64,000 nt of DNA from Paracoccus shandongensis (lineage in GTDB: Bacteria; Pseudomonadota; Alphaproteobacteria; Rhodobacterales; Rhodobacteraceae), in NCBI RefSeq assembly GCF_017315735.1, contig NZ_JAFLRK010000001.1:310001-374000 (forward strand), read 5' to 3'. Both the position numbers and the translations under genes were made by a program. The notes beneath the pieces are model-generated. The model saw only the letters and a program-made list of their open reading frames with translations, searched no databases and was not told where the DNA came from. Shown piece after piece: positions 11,438 to 21,500 of the stretch; position 1 is the first letter of the stretch, and the number at the start of each line of letters is the position of its first letter.

Positions 11438-13006
11438 ATGGCTGGCCGACCCCGATACTTACTGAACCGCAATGGTAGATTTTTTGCCCGACTAGTAGTG
11501 CCGACGGAACTGCGCAAGATCATCGGCAAGACCGAACTGCGTTCTCCTCTAGGACCAGATCTTCGCACAGCCATAAGGCATCTACCCGGTGCTGTCGCTG
11601 CCCTGCAGCATGAACTCGCCCTAGCCGAGCGGCAAGCAGCATCGACCGGTGCGACCGAGGTCCAGCAAGGTCGATATCCCCTTGCACCGGATCAGATCGC
11701 CGCCAGCCACTATGCCCAGCGCCTGGCCTTTGACGATCGGTTGAGGAACGATTCGCGCTATGTGTCTATTTCGCTTGATGACTCTCGCGTGCAACGCCTG
11801 CGCGATGGCATGGCCGGTCGTTTGAGTGACGTAGAACTGGCTCTTCTGATCGGGGCGAGCCTCGAATGGTTTCGGCAGTCTGGAAATCTAACTGCTCCAG
11901 CCGGCACGGACGAATGGCGCGAGATCGCCCGCGCCCTGTGTGTGGCCGAGTATGAAGCACTATCCCGCGTCGTGGAACGGGATGAAGGTGATTTCACCGG
12001 CGTGCCGCAGCATCCCATGATCCGCAATGCACAGCCACCAGAAGAAATCCCTGCACCGGTCAGTATCAAGCGCCTGTGGGACGACTACGTTAAAAGTCGC
12101 CAGCTACTTGGATCCATGAAAGATAATGGACGGAGGCAAGTGCTTGCGGTCAATAGCCTGACCGCCTTCCTACGCCATGACGACGCAGCCAAGGTCACGA
12201 AGAAGGACGTGGTCGACTGGCTGGATCACGTCGTGACCGAGCTTGACCCTTCAACTGTCAGCAGGGTCTACCTGCCAACTGTTCGTAGCTTGTTTCGCTG
12301 GGCACACGAGAAAGATCGCATCCCAGCTGACCCAACTGTAGGGTTACGCGTTGCAGCACCGAAGAAGATTCATAACCGCGAGAAGGGCTACACGACGCCC
12401 GAAGCAGTTAAGGTCCTGAAAGCGTCCTTTGCCTACCAGCCCAAGACAGGCCCCGCTGGCAAAGTCCTGGAGGGCCCCAAGGTAACGGCTGCGAAGCGCT
12501 GGGTTCCTGTGCTCTGCGCATTTACAGGCGCCCGAGTGGCTGAGATCACGCAGCTTAGGAAAGCTGATTTCCGCAAGGAAGGTGACGTGCATATCGCGCG
12601 AATCACGCCAGAGGCGGGCAGCACGAAGACAGGACAATGGCGCGATGTTCCGCTGCATCGTCAGATCATCAAGTTGGGCTTTCTCGACTATCTGGAGAAC
12701 GCGCCTGACGGCCCGATCTTCCACAATGCCACCGACCCGACGAAGTTCACCGACCACGCTAAGAAGATGGCGAACCGTATTGGTGACTGGCTACAAGACA
12801 GCAAGCTTGTTCCGGATGGTGTTCAACCCTCACACGGCTGGCGACACCGGCTGAAGACAATCGGTCGTGAAGTCGGAATACAAGACCGCGTTCTCGATGC
12901 CATCCAAGGCCATGCACCCCGCACAGCTGGCGACAACTATGGCGATATAACGATCAAGACGAAGGCTGACGCAATCGATCGTCTGCCGGAATATGATCTG
13001 AAATAA
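11438..13006 (+). CDS. Tyrosine-type site-specific integrase
   Basis: A 522-aa recombinase from the ATG at 11438 (MAGRPRYLLNRNG); a TTG start at 11375 would add 21 residues that read through the presumed arm sites, so the ATG is preferred. The N-terminus resembles the arm-binding region of phage-type integrases, a core-binding SAM-like domain lies around residues 200-290, and the catalytic domain follows. Catalytic residues are visible: arginine in TGARVAEI, the HGWRH box, the histidine in QGHAP, and tyrosine in DNYG near the C-terminus. It should integrate and excise the island at the 3' end of ffs, next to which it lies. It appears intact. Confidence 0.93.
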   Translation: MAGRPRYLLNRNGRFFARLVVPTELRKIIGKTELRSPLGPDLRTAIRHLPGAVAALQHELALAERQAASTGATEVQQGRYPLAPDQIAASHYAQRLAFDDRLRNDSRYVSISLDDSRVQRLRDGMAGRLSDVELALLIGASLEWFRQSGNLTAPAGTDEWREIARALCVAEYEALSRVVERDEGDFTGVPQHPMIRNAQPPEEIPAPVSIKRLWDDYVKSRQLLGSMKDNGRRQVLAVNSLTAFLRHDDAAKVTKKDVVDWLDHVVTELDPSTVSRVYLPTVRSLFRWAHEKDRIPADPTVGLRVAAPKKIHNREKGYTTPEAVKVLKASFAYQPKTGPAGKVLEGPKVTAAKRWVPVLCAFTGARVAEITQLRKADFRKEGDVHIARITPEAGSTKTGQWRDVPLHRQIIKLGFLDYLENAPDGPIFHNATDPTKFTDHAKKMANRIGDWLQDSKLVPDGVQPSHGWRHRLKTIGREVGIQDRVLDAIQGHAPRTAGDNYGDITIKTKADAIDRLPEYDLK

Positions 13007-13022
13007 GCATTCTCTACCGTGT

Positions 13023-13223
13023 CTATGAATACATGGCGCTGGACGTGCTTTCAAAACGCATTACACGCGGGACCCGGCCGCTCGGAAGAAGCTCGGCCCC
13101 CTCGTCATCGGTCACGTCAAACTCGGCTTTCAGGCTGGAAACGCAATCGGCCACGTTGCTGGCACCCTCGTCGAACAGGCGCAGGACCGGCAGCATCAAC
13201 GTCTCGTAATCCGGGATCGGCAT
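13023..13223 (-). pseudogene. Truncated Mrr-type protein (N-terminal winged-helix domain only)
   Basis: This 66-aa remnant begins MPIPDYETLMLPVLRLF and continues through SSLKAEFDVTDDEGAELLPSGR, the N-terminal winged-helix domain (Mrr_N) of Mrr-type methyl-directed restriction enzymes. After the LPSGR motif the sequence departs from the family and stops, and the catalytic Mrr domain is absent. The cut lies just after the integrase 3' end, so a deletion at the island's left end probably removed the rest. It starts 8 bp after the type ISP gene and was probably co-transcribed with it. Confidence 0.7.
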
Positions 13224-13231
13224 GGTGGGAC

Positions 13232-16200
13232 TCAGATCTCCAGCGGCGGCAAAGCACGGACGATCTTCATCGTCTCGATGCTTACGGTGATAATACGGCG
13301 CAGCAGGTCATAGGGGTAGCGCGGGTCGCCAATGGTCTCGTTCGCGTAATCGTTGGCGTCGTTTACGATGCCGCTGTCCTTGTCGGTCTTGACAGCCTGA
13401 CGCTCCATCACCCAGTCGATAGCGGGCTTTCCGTTCACGACATAGTCGTAAGCCTCGAGCGGCACGTCGATCAGGGTGATATTGCTGTTGTAGCTGATGG
13501 TCGAGCGGTCCTTGCCCTTCCCGAAGGCCATCTTCTCGACGCGGAAGAACTTTACCGGATCGTCGATGGTGGCGAGCGACAGGTCGCCCTGCTTTAGGGT
13601 CACCGGATAGGGCTGGACGCTCTCGTAGTTGACGTGGAGGTCGCCTAGGCGGCGGCCGGCATCTACGAATGTCCAGAAGTCGTCCGCCTTCTTCACGCAT
13701 GGGATGCGCGGCAGCTCCTTGGTCAGGTTGTCCGCGAAGCGGCGGCGGTAGTCTTCGGAGTGCAACAGGCCATAGGTGTAGTAGAAGATGTCGTCCTTGG
13801 TAATCGTCTCGCCGGGATAGGCGGCTTCAAAATGCAGAAGGCCTGCGTCGGTGATACCGTGACGGGCCTGATAGGTCGGCTTGTGATCCTCGACCACCGA
13901 GAAGAGATCACCCTCTTCGACGACATCGTCTTGCTCGTAGAGCGTCAACGGAAAGCACTGAACTCCACCATCGGTTTGCAGTTCGAATATGCTTCCAACC
14001 ATCAGGGCAAACTGACCATCAGCTGGCCGCGTTTTGATCGCAATCGCCCTGTTCGAAAGTTGTTGTTCAGGAAAGAGAAGGCGAGTCTGCCCAATACGAT
14101 CATTGAGACGACGACTGAAGTAGAGCCACTGGCGGAAAAAGGGACGATAGACTGAGGAAACGAGAGTTCCGTCCTCCATCGCCAGCGACCTTTGGCGCAC
14201 AAAATCGTTCTGAAGTCCCGTTGACCAGGAAATATCGCGTGGCGACTCAGCAACGAAGGAGTCGGGCTTGGTCGTAGAATCGTGAGCGCACGCAGCTCGG
14301 TATTCGGCCAACCGCGCATTGTAATATGTCATCAAGCCCCCGATGTTGCTTTCGAGGGCTTTCCGCGACGAGTTGAAGCACCATACGTCTCGTTGCGTCT
14401 TCAACCCGGCCGAGTAGTTCTCGAAAAGCACCGGCGTGCTCCTGTCCTTCTTGTCGCCGATGCTGATGTAACCCGACACGCTGTCATCTCGCTGCTTGAG
14501 CCAGTCGCCGTGGTCGTCGGGGATGACCTGCTGCCAGCCCTTCTTGTCGCTGATGCCGCGGATGCTGCGGAAGTCCTTGACGATCTTCAGCTTGTCTTCT
14601 CGGGATAGATAGTCGCCGATGTCGTGGAAGAAGATCTGCCCCTGCTTCGCTGCCTGCGGGTTCTTCACGAACAGGGTGATGACAATCGGGGCCCGGCTGC
14701 CTGCGCCGAAGATCTTGCCGCCCTCGCGCTTCGACCTCTCACCAGTGGTCCGTTGGTTGCCGCGCAGGTGGAAGATGTAGATGGACGAGAACTCGTCAGC
14801 CATCGACTTGCGCATGCCTTCGGCGGCGTTGCCATCGACCCAGCCACCGTTTGTGACATAGGCCAGCACGCCGCTGTCACCCAGCCGGTCGGCGCCCCAA
14901 CGTATAGCGCGGATGTAGCTATCGTAGAGCGAGTTCTTTAAGGTGGCACTCGACCGGGCGGCATAGGTGTCGGCAATGCGGCCGTCGAGATGCGGGTAGT
15001 CGATGTGCTGGGCCACCGCATAGGGTGGGTTGCCCATTATGACGCGGATGTCGAGTTCCTGCTGGCGACGGCGACGCTCGGAGTTGTCGGGCATGACCAG
15101 CGCCAACTCGTCTTGGCCCTCGCCCATGGCGAAGGTGTCGGTCAGCAGGATACCGCTGAAGGGTGTGTAGTCGCCGCCGTTCAGGCCGTGATAGACGGAC
15201 TCGATGTTGATCGCCGCGATGTAATAGGCCAGCAACACGATCTCGTTCGCGTGCAGCTCATAGCGGAACTTGTATTCAAGCTCCTCCGGCTGGATCAGAC
15301 CGGACTGCAGCAGGCGCGTGATGAAGGTGCCCGTGCCGGTGAAAGGGTCGATGATGTGAACACCCTTTGACCCGAGGGCTTGGCCAAACTCGTCCTGCAG
15401 CACGTCGTTAACCGAGCGGATGATGAAGTCGACGATCTCAATCGGGGTGTAGACGATGCCCAGCTTATCACGCGTGCCTTTGAAGGCGACGCCGAAGAAG
15501 TTGTCGTAAAGCTGTCGGACCAGTTCCTGCTTGGCGGCGGGGTCGGTGATGCCGTGGGCCTTGTTACGGACGCTCTGGTAGAACTCATCGAGATCCCGAC
15601 TCTCCTTTTCCAGATGCGCGCTTTCCAGCGTGTTGAGCACGCCTTGGATCGCGCGCGAGACCGGGTTCTCTTCGGTGAAGGCGTGACCCTCGAAGAGGGC
15701 ATCGAAGACTGGACGCGTGATGATATGTTGCGCCAGCATCTCGATGGCCTCGGCCTCGGTGATGCCGCTGTTCAGGTCGTCGCGGATCTCGGCCAGGAAT
15801 GCGTCGAAGGCCTGCCTGGCAAGGCTGTCACGAACCGAGAGGATGGCCTCAAGTCGAGTAATGTGAGTCAGGGCGATATCGCGCAGGCTGGCCGCCCAGC
15901 GGTCCCAGTATTCGCGATCGCCACACTTCTTGACGATCTTCGCCTTGATGGCTCGACTGAAGTCGTCGAGGACAAGCGATCCCTGCTCGGGTTCACGGTC
16001 ATCGTCTATGACAAAGTCGTCGTCACGTCTGTCGTAGCTGTTGCCTCCGACATTCGCTTTCTTGGCAGCAGCCTTTGGTGGTAGATTTTCTACTGTTGCA
16101 GTAACGGACTGCAGCTCCTTGCTGTCGAGACTGATAATCTCGACCTTGTCTGAAACGTCTTGGCCCAACGACATCTGGTTTATGGTCGCATCTAGCCGCT

Positions 16201-18117
16201 CGTCATGGGCACGCAGCGCGTTCAAGATTTGCCAGACAACACGGTATTTCTCGTTGTCGTTCAGGGCCTCCTCGGGGGACTTGTTGGCAGGAATGCCGAC
16301 CGGCAGAATAACATAGCCCATGCGCTTGTTCGGCGCGCGGCGCATGACCCGGCCCACCGACTGCACCACGTCGATCTGCGACTTGCGCGGATGCAGGAAC
16401 ATGATCGCATCCAGCGCCGGGACATCGACGCCCTCAGAGAGGCAGCGAGCATTGGTCAGGATCCGACAAGTCTGGTCATGGGTGTCTGCCTTGAGCCAGT
16501 CGAGCAGCTCTCCTCGCGTCTTGGCATTGAAGGTCCCGTCGACATGCCTGATCTCGCAGTCGAGGTGATGCCGGGCGAGATCTGCATCACGCTGCTTCAC
16601 CTCCGCCGATCTGAGATATTCGTTCACCACCTCCGAGAACTCGTTGCGCACCAGCTTTGAGGACGCGATATCGCGGCAGAAGGCCAGCGCGCGGCGCATG
16701 GGCTGGGTATCCGCTCCCAGATCGGCCTGAAGGTCCATCTTGGTCAGCGCCTTATAACAACCTAGGATGCGTGTGGCATCATCGAGCAAGAGACCACTGG
16801 CCGGATCCTCGATGCGCTGCTGGACTGAACGGGCCACCAGTCCCTCATCCATCGTCAGCACGACAACCTTGTAGTCGGTCAGCAGCCCCTCCTGCACAGC
16901 CCAACCAAAGCCCCGATAGAACAATGTTGGGCCGAAGAGCTCTTCGTTGTCCATCGTAGCAAGGGTGACACCCAAGTCGCTCGCCTTCGATTTCGCTGCG
17001 TCCCCGTAGATGCGCGGCGTCGCAGTCATGTAGAGCCGCTTGTTGCCGCCGACGATCGCATCGTTGTGGACCTTGACGAAGTTGCTTTCCTCCTGCCCGT
17101 CGATGGTTGCACCGGTGGTGCGATGGGCCTCGTCGCAGATGATCAGGTCGAATCGTCCCATACCGTGCTTGAGCTGGGCGTCAGAAACGGTCTGGATCGA
17201 CTGGTAGGTTGCAAAGACAACCGTCATCTTGCCAAGCGCAGGATCGGCCACACCGGCCGCCAGCGCCGCAGGATCAGTGGTGCCGGAAAAGCGAGATCCA
17301 ATGTTGTGATTTCGGCCACGTCATCCTTGGCAACCCGGCGCCGGCCAACCTGGCTGTCCGAGCAGACCGCAAAGGAACGGAGCGGCGTCGCCGTGTCGTT
17401 CGTCCATTCCCGCACCGTCTGAGCCATCAGCGCCAGCGACGGGATAAGGAACAGCACCCTACCCTCTTGGCCGACCAGATCCTCGGCGATCTTCAGGGCG
17501 GTGAAGGTCTTGCCCGTGCCGCACGCCATGATGATCTTGCCGCGGTCATGCTCAGCCAGACCTTCGCGAACGGCATCGAGCGCGTCGATTTGGTGCGGCC
17601 GCAGTTCCTTCTTCGCGGCGAGCACGACTTCCTGCTTGGCGGCGAAGACGGCCCACTCGATTGGCGACGCCCGCATATCGACCAGACCGACGCGAAGGAC
17701 CGGGATAACCTGGCCGATGAGCATGGCCTCCGCGTTGTCCGACCATTCGCCTTCGGTCGAGTCCATAATGACGCGGCGCGCGAACGGTGCCTTGCCCGAG
17801 GCCGAGATGAAGGAATCAATGTCGGCTTTCGCGATCTTGTGCTTGGCGGCATAGAACTTGCACTGGATCGCGGCATAGCCATCATGGCCGCGCAGCTTGG
17901 CGACGAGATCGATACCAACATCCTTGCCCACCCAACCATTCGCTGCCGCCCACTCCGCCCAAGTCCAGACTTGCTCATACTGCTCGGCTTGGACGGGATC
18001 ATGGGTCAAGAATGCGGCGCAGAGGCGTTCGTAATAGGTGCCTTTCTCGCGCTCAGTAGCGGCTGCTGCTCGGTAACTTTCGAGAAGCGCGTCAATAGAA
18101 GAGGTCATGAAAATCAC
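13232..18117 (-). pseudogene. Type ISP restriction-modification enzyme with a one-base frameshift
   Basis: Two overlapping reading frames form one gene of about 1630 codons. The first (18117 to 17224) has an Mrr-like nuclease domain (GID at residue 70, QCK at 85-87) and helicase Walker A (ACGTGKT, about 198-204). It then loses frame near 17281, after DLAFPA. The second frame (open from 17251 to 13232) resumes with helicase DEAH (CDEAHRT), MTATPR and VGRVMRRAP, then an adenine methyltransferase with DPFTGTGTF and NPPY, and a target-recognition C-terminus. That order is the single-chain type ISP (LlaBIII-like) restriction-modification plan, which cuts after translocating along DNA. One missing base restores the frame, so this is a recent mutation or a sequencing error. 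As written, nuclease and methyltransferase are uncoupled. Confidence 0.85.
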
Positions 18118-18554
18118 CGTCCAAATCTGTCGCGACGACCATAGTTTCGTCCGCAGCGCACGGCAATCTATTCAACCGGAAGTAGCAAAGGTCGTTGCCG
18201 CATCGATTCGGCGAAGTAACCCGATTACAAACCCATACTGACAGTATGGTGGACAGCTTCGCCGCCACTACTACGAACTGGAGATCGTGGTGAAATAGGG
18301 CCTCCGCGACGAATGCCTGACTGGGCATCATCAAGAGACCGCAATCCTTAAGGATCATGAACGCATTCTGAGGCGAGCCGAAGCGTGCTTCCACCGAAAG
18401 GCAGTTAATGGGTGGAAAAACGCTATTCTTCAGAAAATGAGCCCGGCAGGCGGGAACATCAGAAGCTTCTATTCACAGCCTGCGAATCCTTTCGTAATGG
18501 TTGAGTATCAGGCATCGGTCCCGTCTGGACTAGCGCGTGCCAACGGAGGATTCG
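18118..18554. other. Divergent promoter region between the type ISP and helicase genes
   Basis: About 440 bp without a convincing gene; short open frames here overlap the start of the type ISP gene and have poor coding character. It holds a 17-bp palindrome (listed separately) and should carry both divergent promoters. Confidence 0.6.
18233..18249. promoter_or_regulatory. 17-bp palindrome, candidate operator
   Basis: CCATACTG-A-CAGTATGG is perfectly symmetrical with 8-bp arms and a single central base. It lies about 115 bp upstream of the type ISP start and 305 bp upstream of the helicase start. Symmetry of this type suits a dimeric repressor or a controller protein; none is encoded next to it. 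Confidence 0.45.
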
Positions 18555-21500
18555 ATGGACGATCAGAACAGGGACGGAGCTCAAGATCTTCGCAACCCGG
18601 AAATCCTCTCACATGTCACGGACCGGCTGAACCAGCTACGCAAGAGGCTGCTAGACTTCTCCCGCCGCAATCCCCTCGTGCACACCAAGCTGACATCCAA
18701 GGCTAGTATCCTGCGGGTGGTCGATGAGCTCCCTGAGGTTATCCTAGGATCTCTTATGGCCGGGCAAGCGATGCGGCTGCTTCCCCTGCCCGCGCTTGAG
18801 GAAGAACTGCCCGACGAGCAGACCGATGAGTTTCTCGATGCCCTGCATCTCGCGCGCCAAGAGGATGAGAGCTTCAGGAAGGATCTGGAGGGCCTGGATC
18901 CAGCCTCGCCGGACTATGCCGAACTAGAGGTGAAGGCCGAGCGCGCCCTCAAGGACCGGTTGAGGGACAGCCTCGGCCTCCCGCGCCGACAGACGAAGGA
19001 CGCGCCCTCGCTCACCGAGCATGCCAAGACCCACGACATCTCGCCCAGCTACATCCTGCCATTTGAGCAGCATCGCGACGGGCGCCACACTGATATGAAC
19101 ATCCAGACACTCATGCTGCCCGACAAGCTTGCCCGGGTCGCGAAAGGACTGATCGAAAAGGGCCGCAGCTTCGAGCGGGAGACCGGGGTCGGTGTGCTGC
19201 ATGCGGCCTTCGGCCTTCTCGAATGGCGCGCGCCAGGCGACCGGGAGAGCCAAGTCAGCCCGCTCCTCCTGATGGAAATTGCCATCACGCGCAGGGAATC
19301 GAAGAACGGTCCCGAGTTTCACATTGTCGGTAGTGGGTCCCTGGCTATCAATACTACCCTGAAAGAGAAACTCCTCTCTGAACACCATCTGGATCTCCCC
19401 GCATACGAAGTCGAGCAGATCGAAGATTACTTCGAGCAGATCGCCGATGAAGGGCCGCAAGGCTGGGAATGGAAGCTGAGACGGGAGATCGTCTTCGGCA
19501 TCTTTCCTTCCTCGAAGCTGGCCATGTATCACGATCTCGATCCGAGCAAGCGGGCACTGGCCGAACATCCCGTGATCGCGCGTCTGCTGGCAACTGCCGG
19601 CTCCGGCGAAGGCGCCTATGCCGAGGTCTACGGCAGCGACAGCCCCGAGGTGGCGGTCAAGGTCCCCTATCTGGTCATGGACGCCGATGCCTCGCAGTTC
19701 TCCGCGCTGGCCGATGTGGCCGACGGCAAGGACCTGAGCATTGAGGGTCCTCCGGGATCAGGGAAGAGCCAGACGATCGTCAACCTCATCGCGGCCGCCT
19801 TGGCGGGTGGCAAGAAGGTCCTCTTCGTCGCGGAAAAGCTCACCGCGCTCGAGGTGGTGAAGAACCGGCTGGACTCCATGCGCTTGGGCGAATTCATCCT
19901 GCCGCTGCAGCCCGGAACCACCCACGACCACATCTACAAGAGCGTCGCCGAGCGGCTCGAGATCGATACCTACGACCGGGGTTCGCAGCGCGACTTCGCC
20001 AGTCAGCAGCAGGCCCTTGAACGGCAGCGAGCCATCCTGCAGGGCTATCTGGACGCCTTGGGATCAGCTTTCGGAAGCAGCGGTTTCACGGTCCATGAAG
20101 TCATTGGCCACGCCATTGCGACAGGCGACGTGCGCGACACCGTTCCCAAGGAGGTCAGGCGCATCCGCCTCCCCGGCTCGGACGCGCTGGGCCGCGCGCA
20201 GATCGAGCACATTGTAAACGACGCGCAGGCCTTTGCGGAGCGGCTGAACAAGAGCGTGCACATGCCGCGCCTCTGGCTCGATGTCCGGTCGCCGGTGCAG
20301 AACCGCGACACTGCCGAGGACATAGGCGAGCAAGCCGGCAATCTTGCGGACCGTCTGGCAGGGTTCGAAGCTGAGGCCCGTAGCGGGGCCTGCGCTCTGC
20401 TCCTGGGCGAGGACGTCTTCAGGGCCGATCTCGGCCGCCTCCGCGACATGCTGGCGGTCATGAGCGAGCATGGAGACCGGCTGGATCCTGGGATGGTGCG
20501 CGGCCTGCTCTTGCCTCAGGGGCGACGCGAACTGAGGGACTTCTGCGACCTGGTCCTGAAGCACCGCCAGACCGCGCACGAGCTGGCCGAGGCTCTCGCG
20601 CGGCCAGAGGACGGGCTCGTGCTGGAACAGCTCGAAGAGGCTCTGGCCTTTGCCCGCGACACCCTTCCGGGGATCGCGCCAGTCCGGCATCGCCAGAAGC
20701 TTGATGAACTCGAAAAGGAGATCGCTGCGCTCCAGGCGATCATCGCTGCGGCAAAGGAGATGCCGGAGGACTGGGCAGTCAAGGACACAGGCGGCCTGCA
20801 CCGGATTCAATGGCGTGCGCGCGATATCGCCAAGGTGCCCGAAACGATCCGGGGGCTTCGGCTTGCAAGCCCGCCAGGACAGTCGCCACGCGACCTCTTC
20901 GGCAAGCTTGGCGCCACCCATGCCGAGCTTTCCGGTGGTCTCGAAGAGGTCAGGAAATTCCTGCCTAAAGCAGGATGCCATGATCGCGAGAAGATGCTAC
21001 AGGCCGGAGAAGCGATCGCCGCCTCGGGCGCATTGCGTTTCCTGTCCTCTGCGTTCAAGGCCGCCCGTCGAACCTATGTCGAGGACCTCGGCGGCAGCGC
21101 CTCGGATCCTCGAGAAACCATGACGCGGCGGCTTCAGGACTATGCACGCTGGCTGCGGGCTCGGGAGGAGTTCGAACGCGACACCACCTTCGCGGCCGCC
21201 TATGGCCCCCTGTTCCGCGGACTAGAGACCGACCTAGATACGCTCCGGGCAGCTTCGGAATTCCAGATGCTCTGTGCTGGAATCGCGGGTGCCGACGAGC
21301 GCCTACGCCTCGCGCTTGAAACTGGTGACCTCACTGCTGTCGAAGCCTTTGCGGAGATGAGCAATGTGCCGGAGGTGACCCTTTCGGAGCTGGTCCGCCG
21401 CGTGGCCATCCTGGAGGGCGAGCGCAACCGCGAGGCGCGGCTCCTGGAGACGGCCGAGCGGCACCTGCGCCTCTTCAGGGATCGCCAGACCGTCACCAAG

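Noticed and set aside
13308..18144. Open frames on both strands inside the type ISP gene
   Set aside because: Only the two minus-strand frames that together carry nuclease, helicase and methyltransferase motifs are real.
18092..18394. 100-codon minus-strand frame upstream of the type ISP gene
   Set aside because: It overlaps the type ISP start, has no ribosome-binding site and no recognisable motif.
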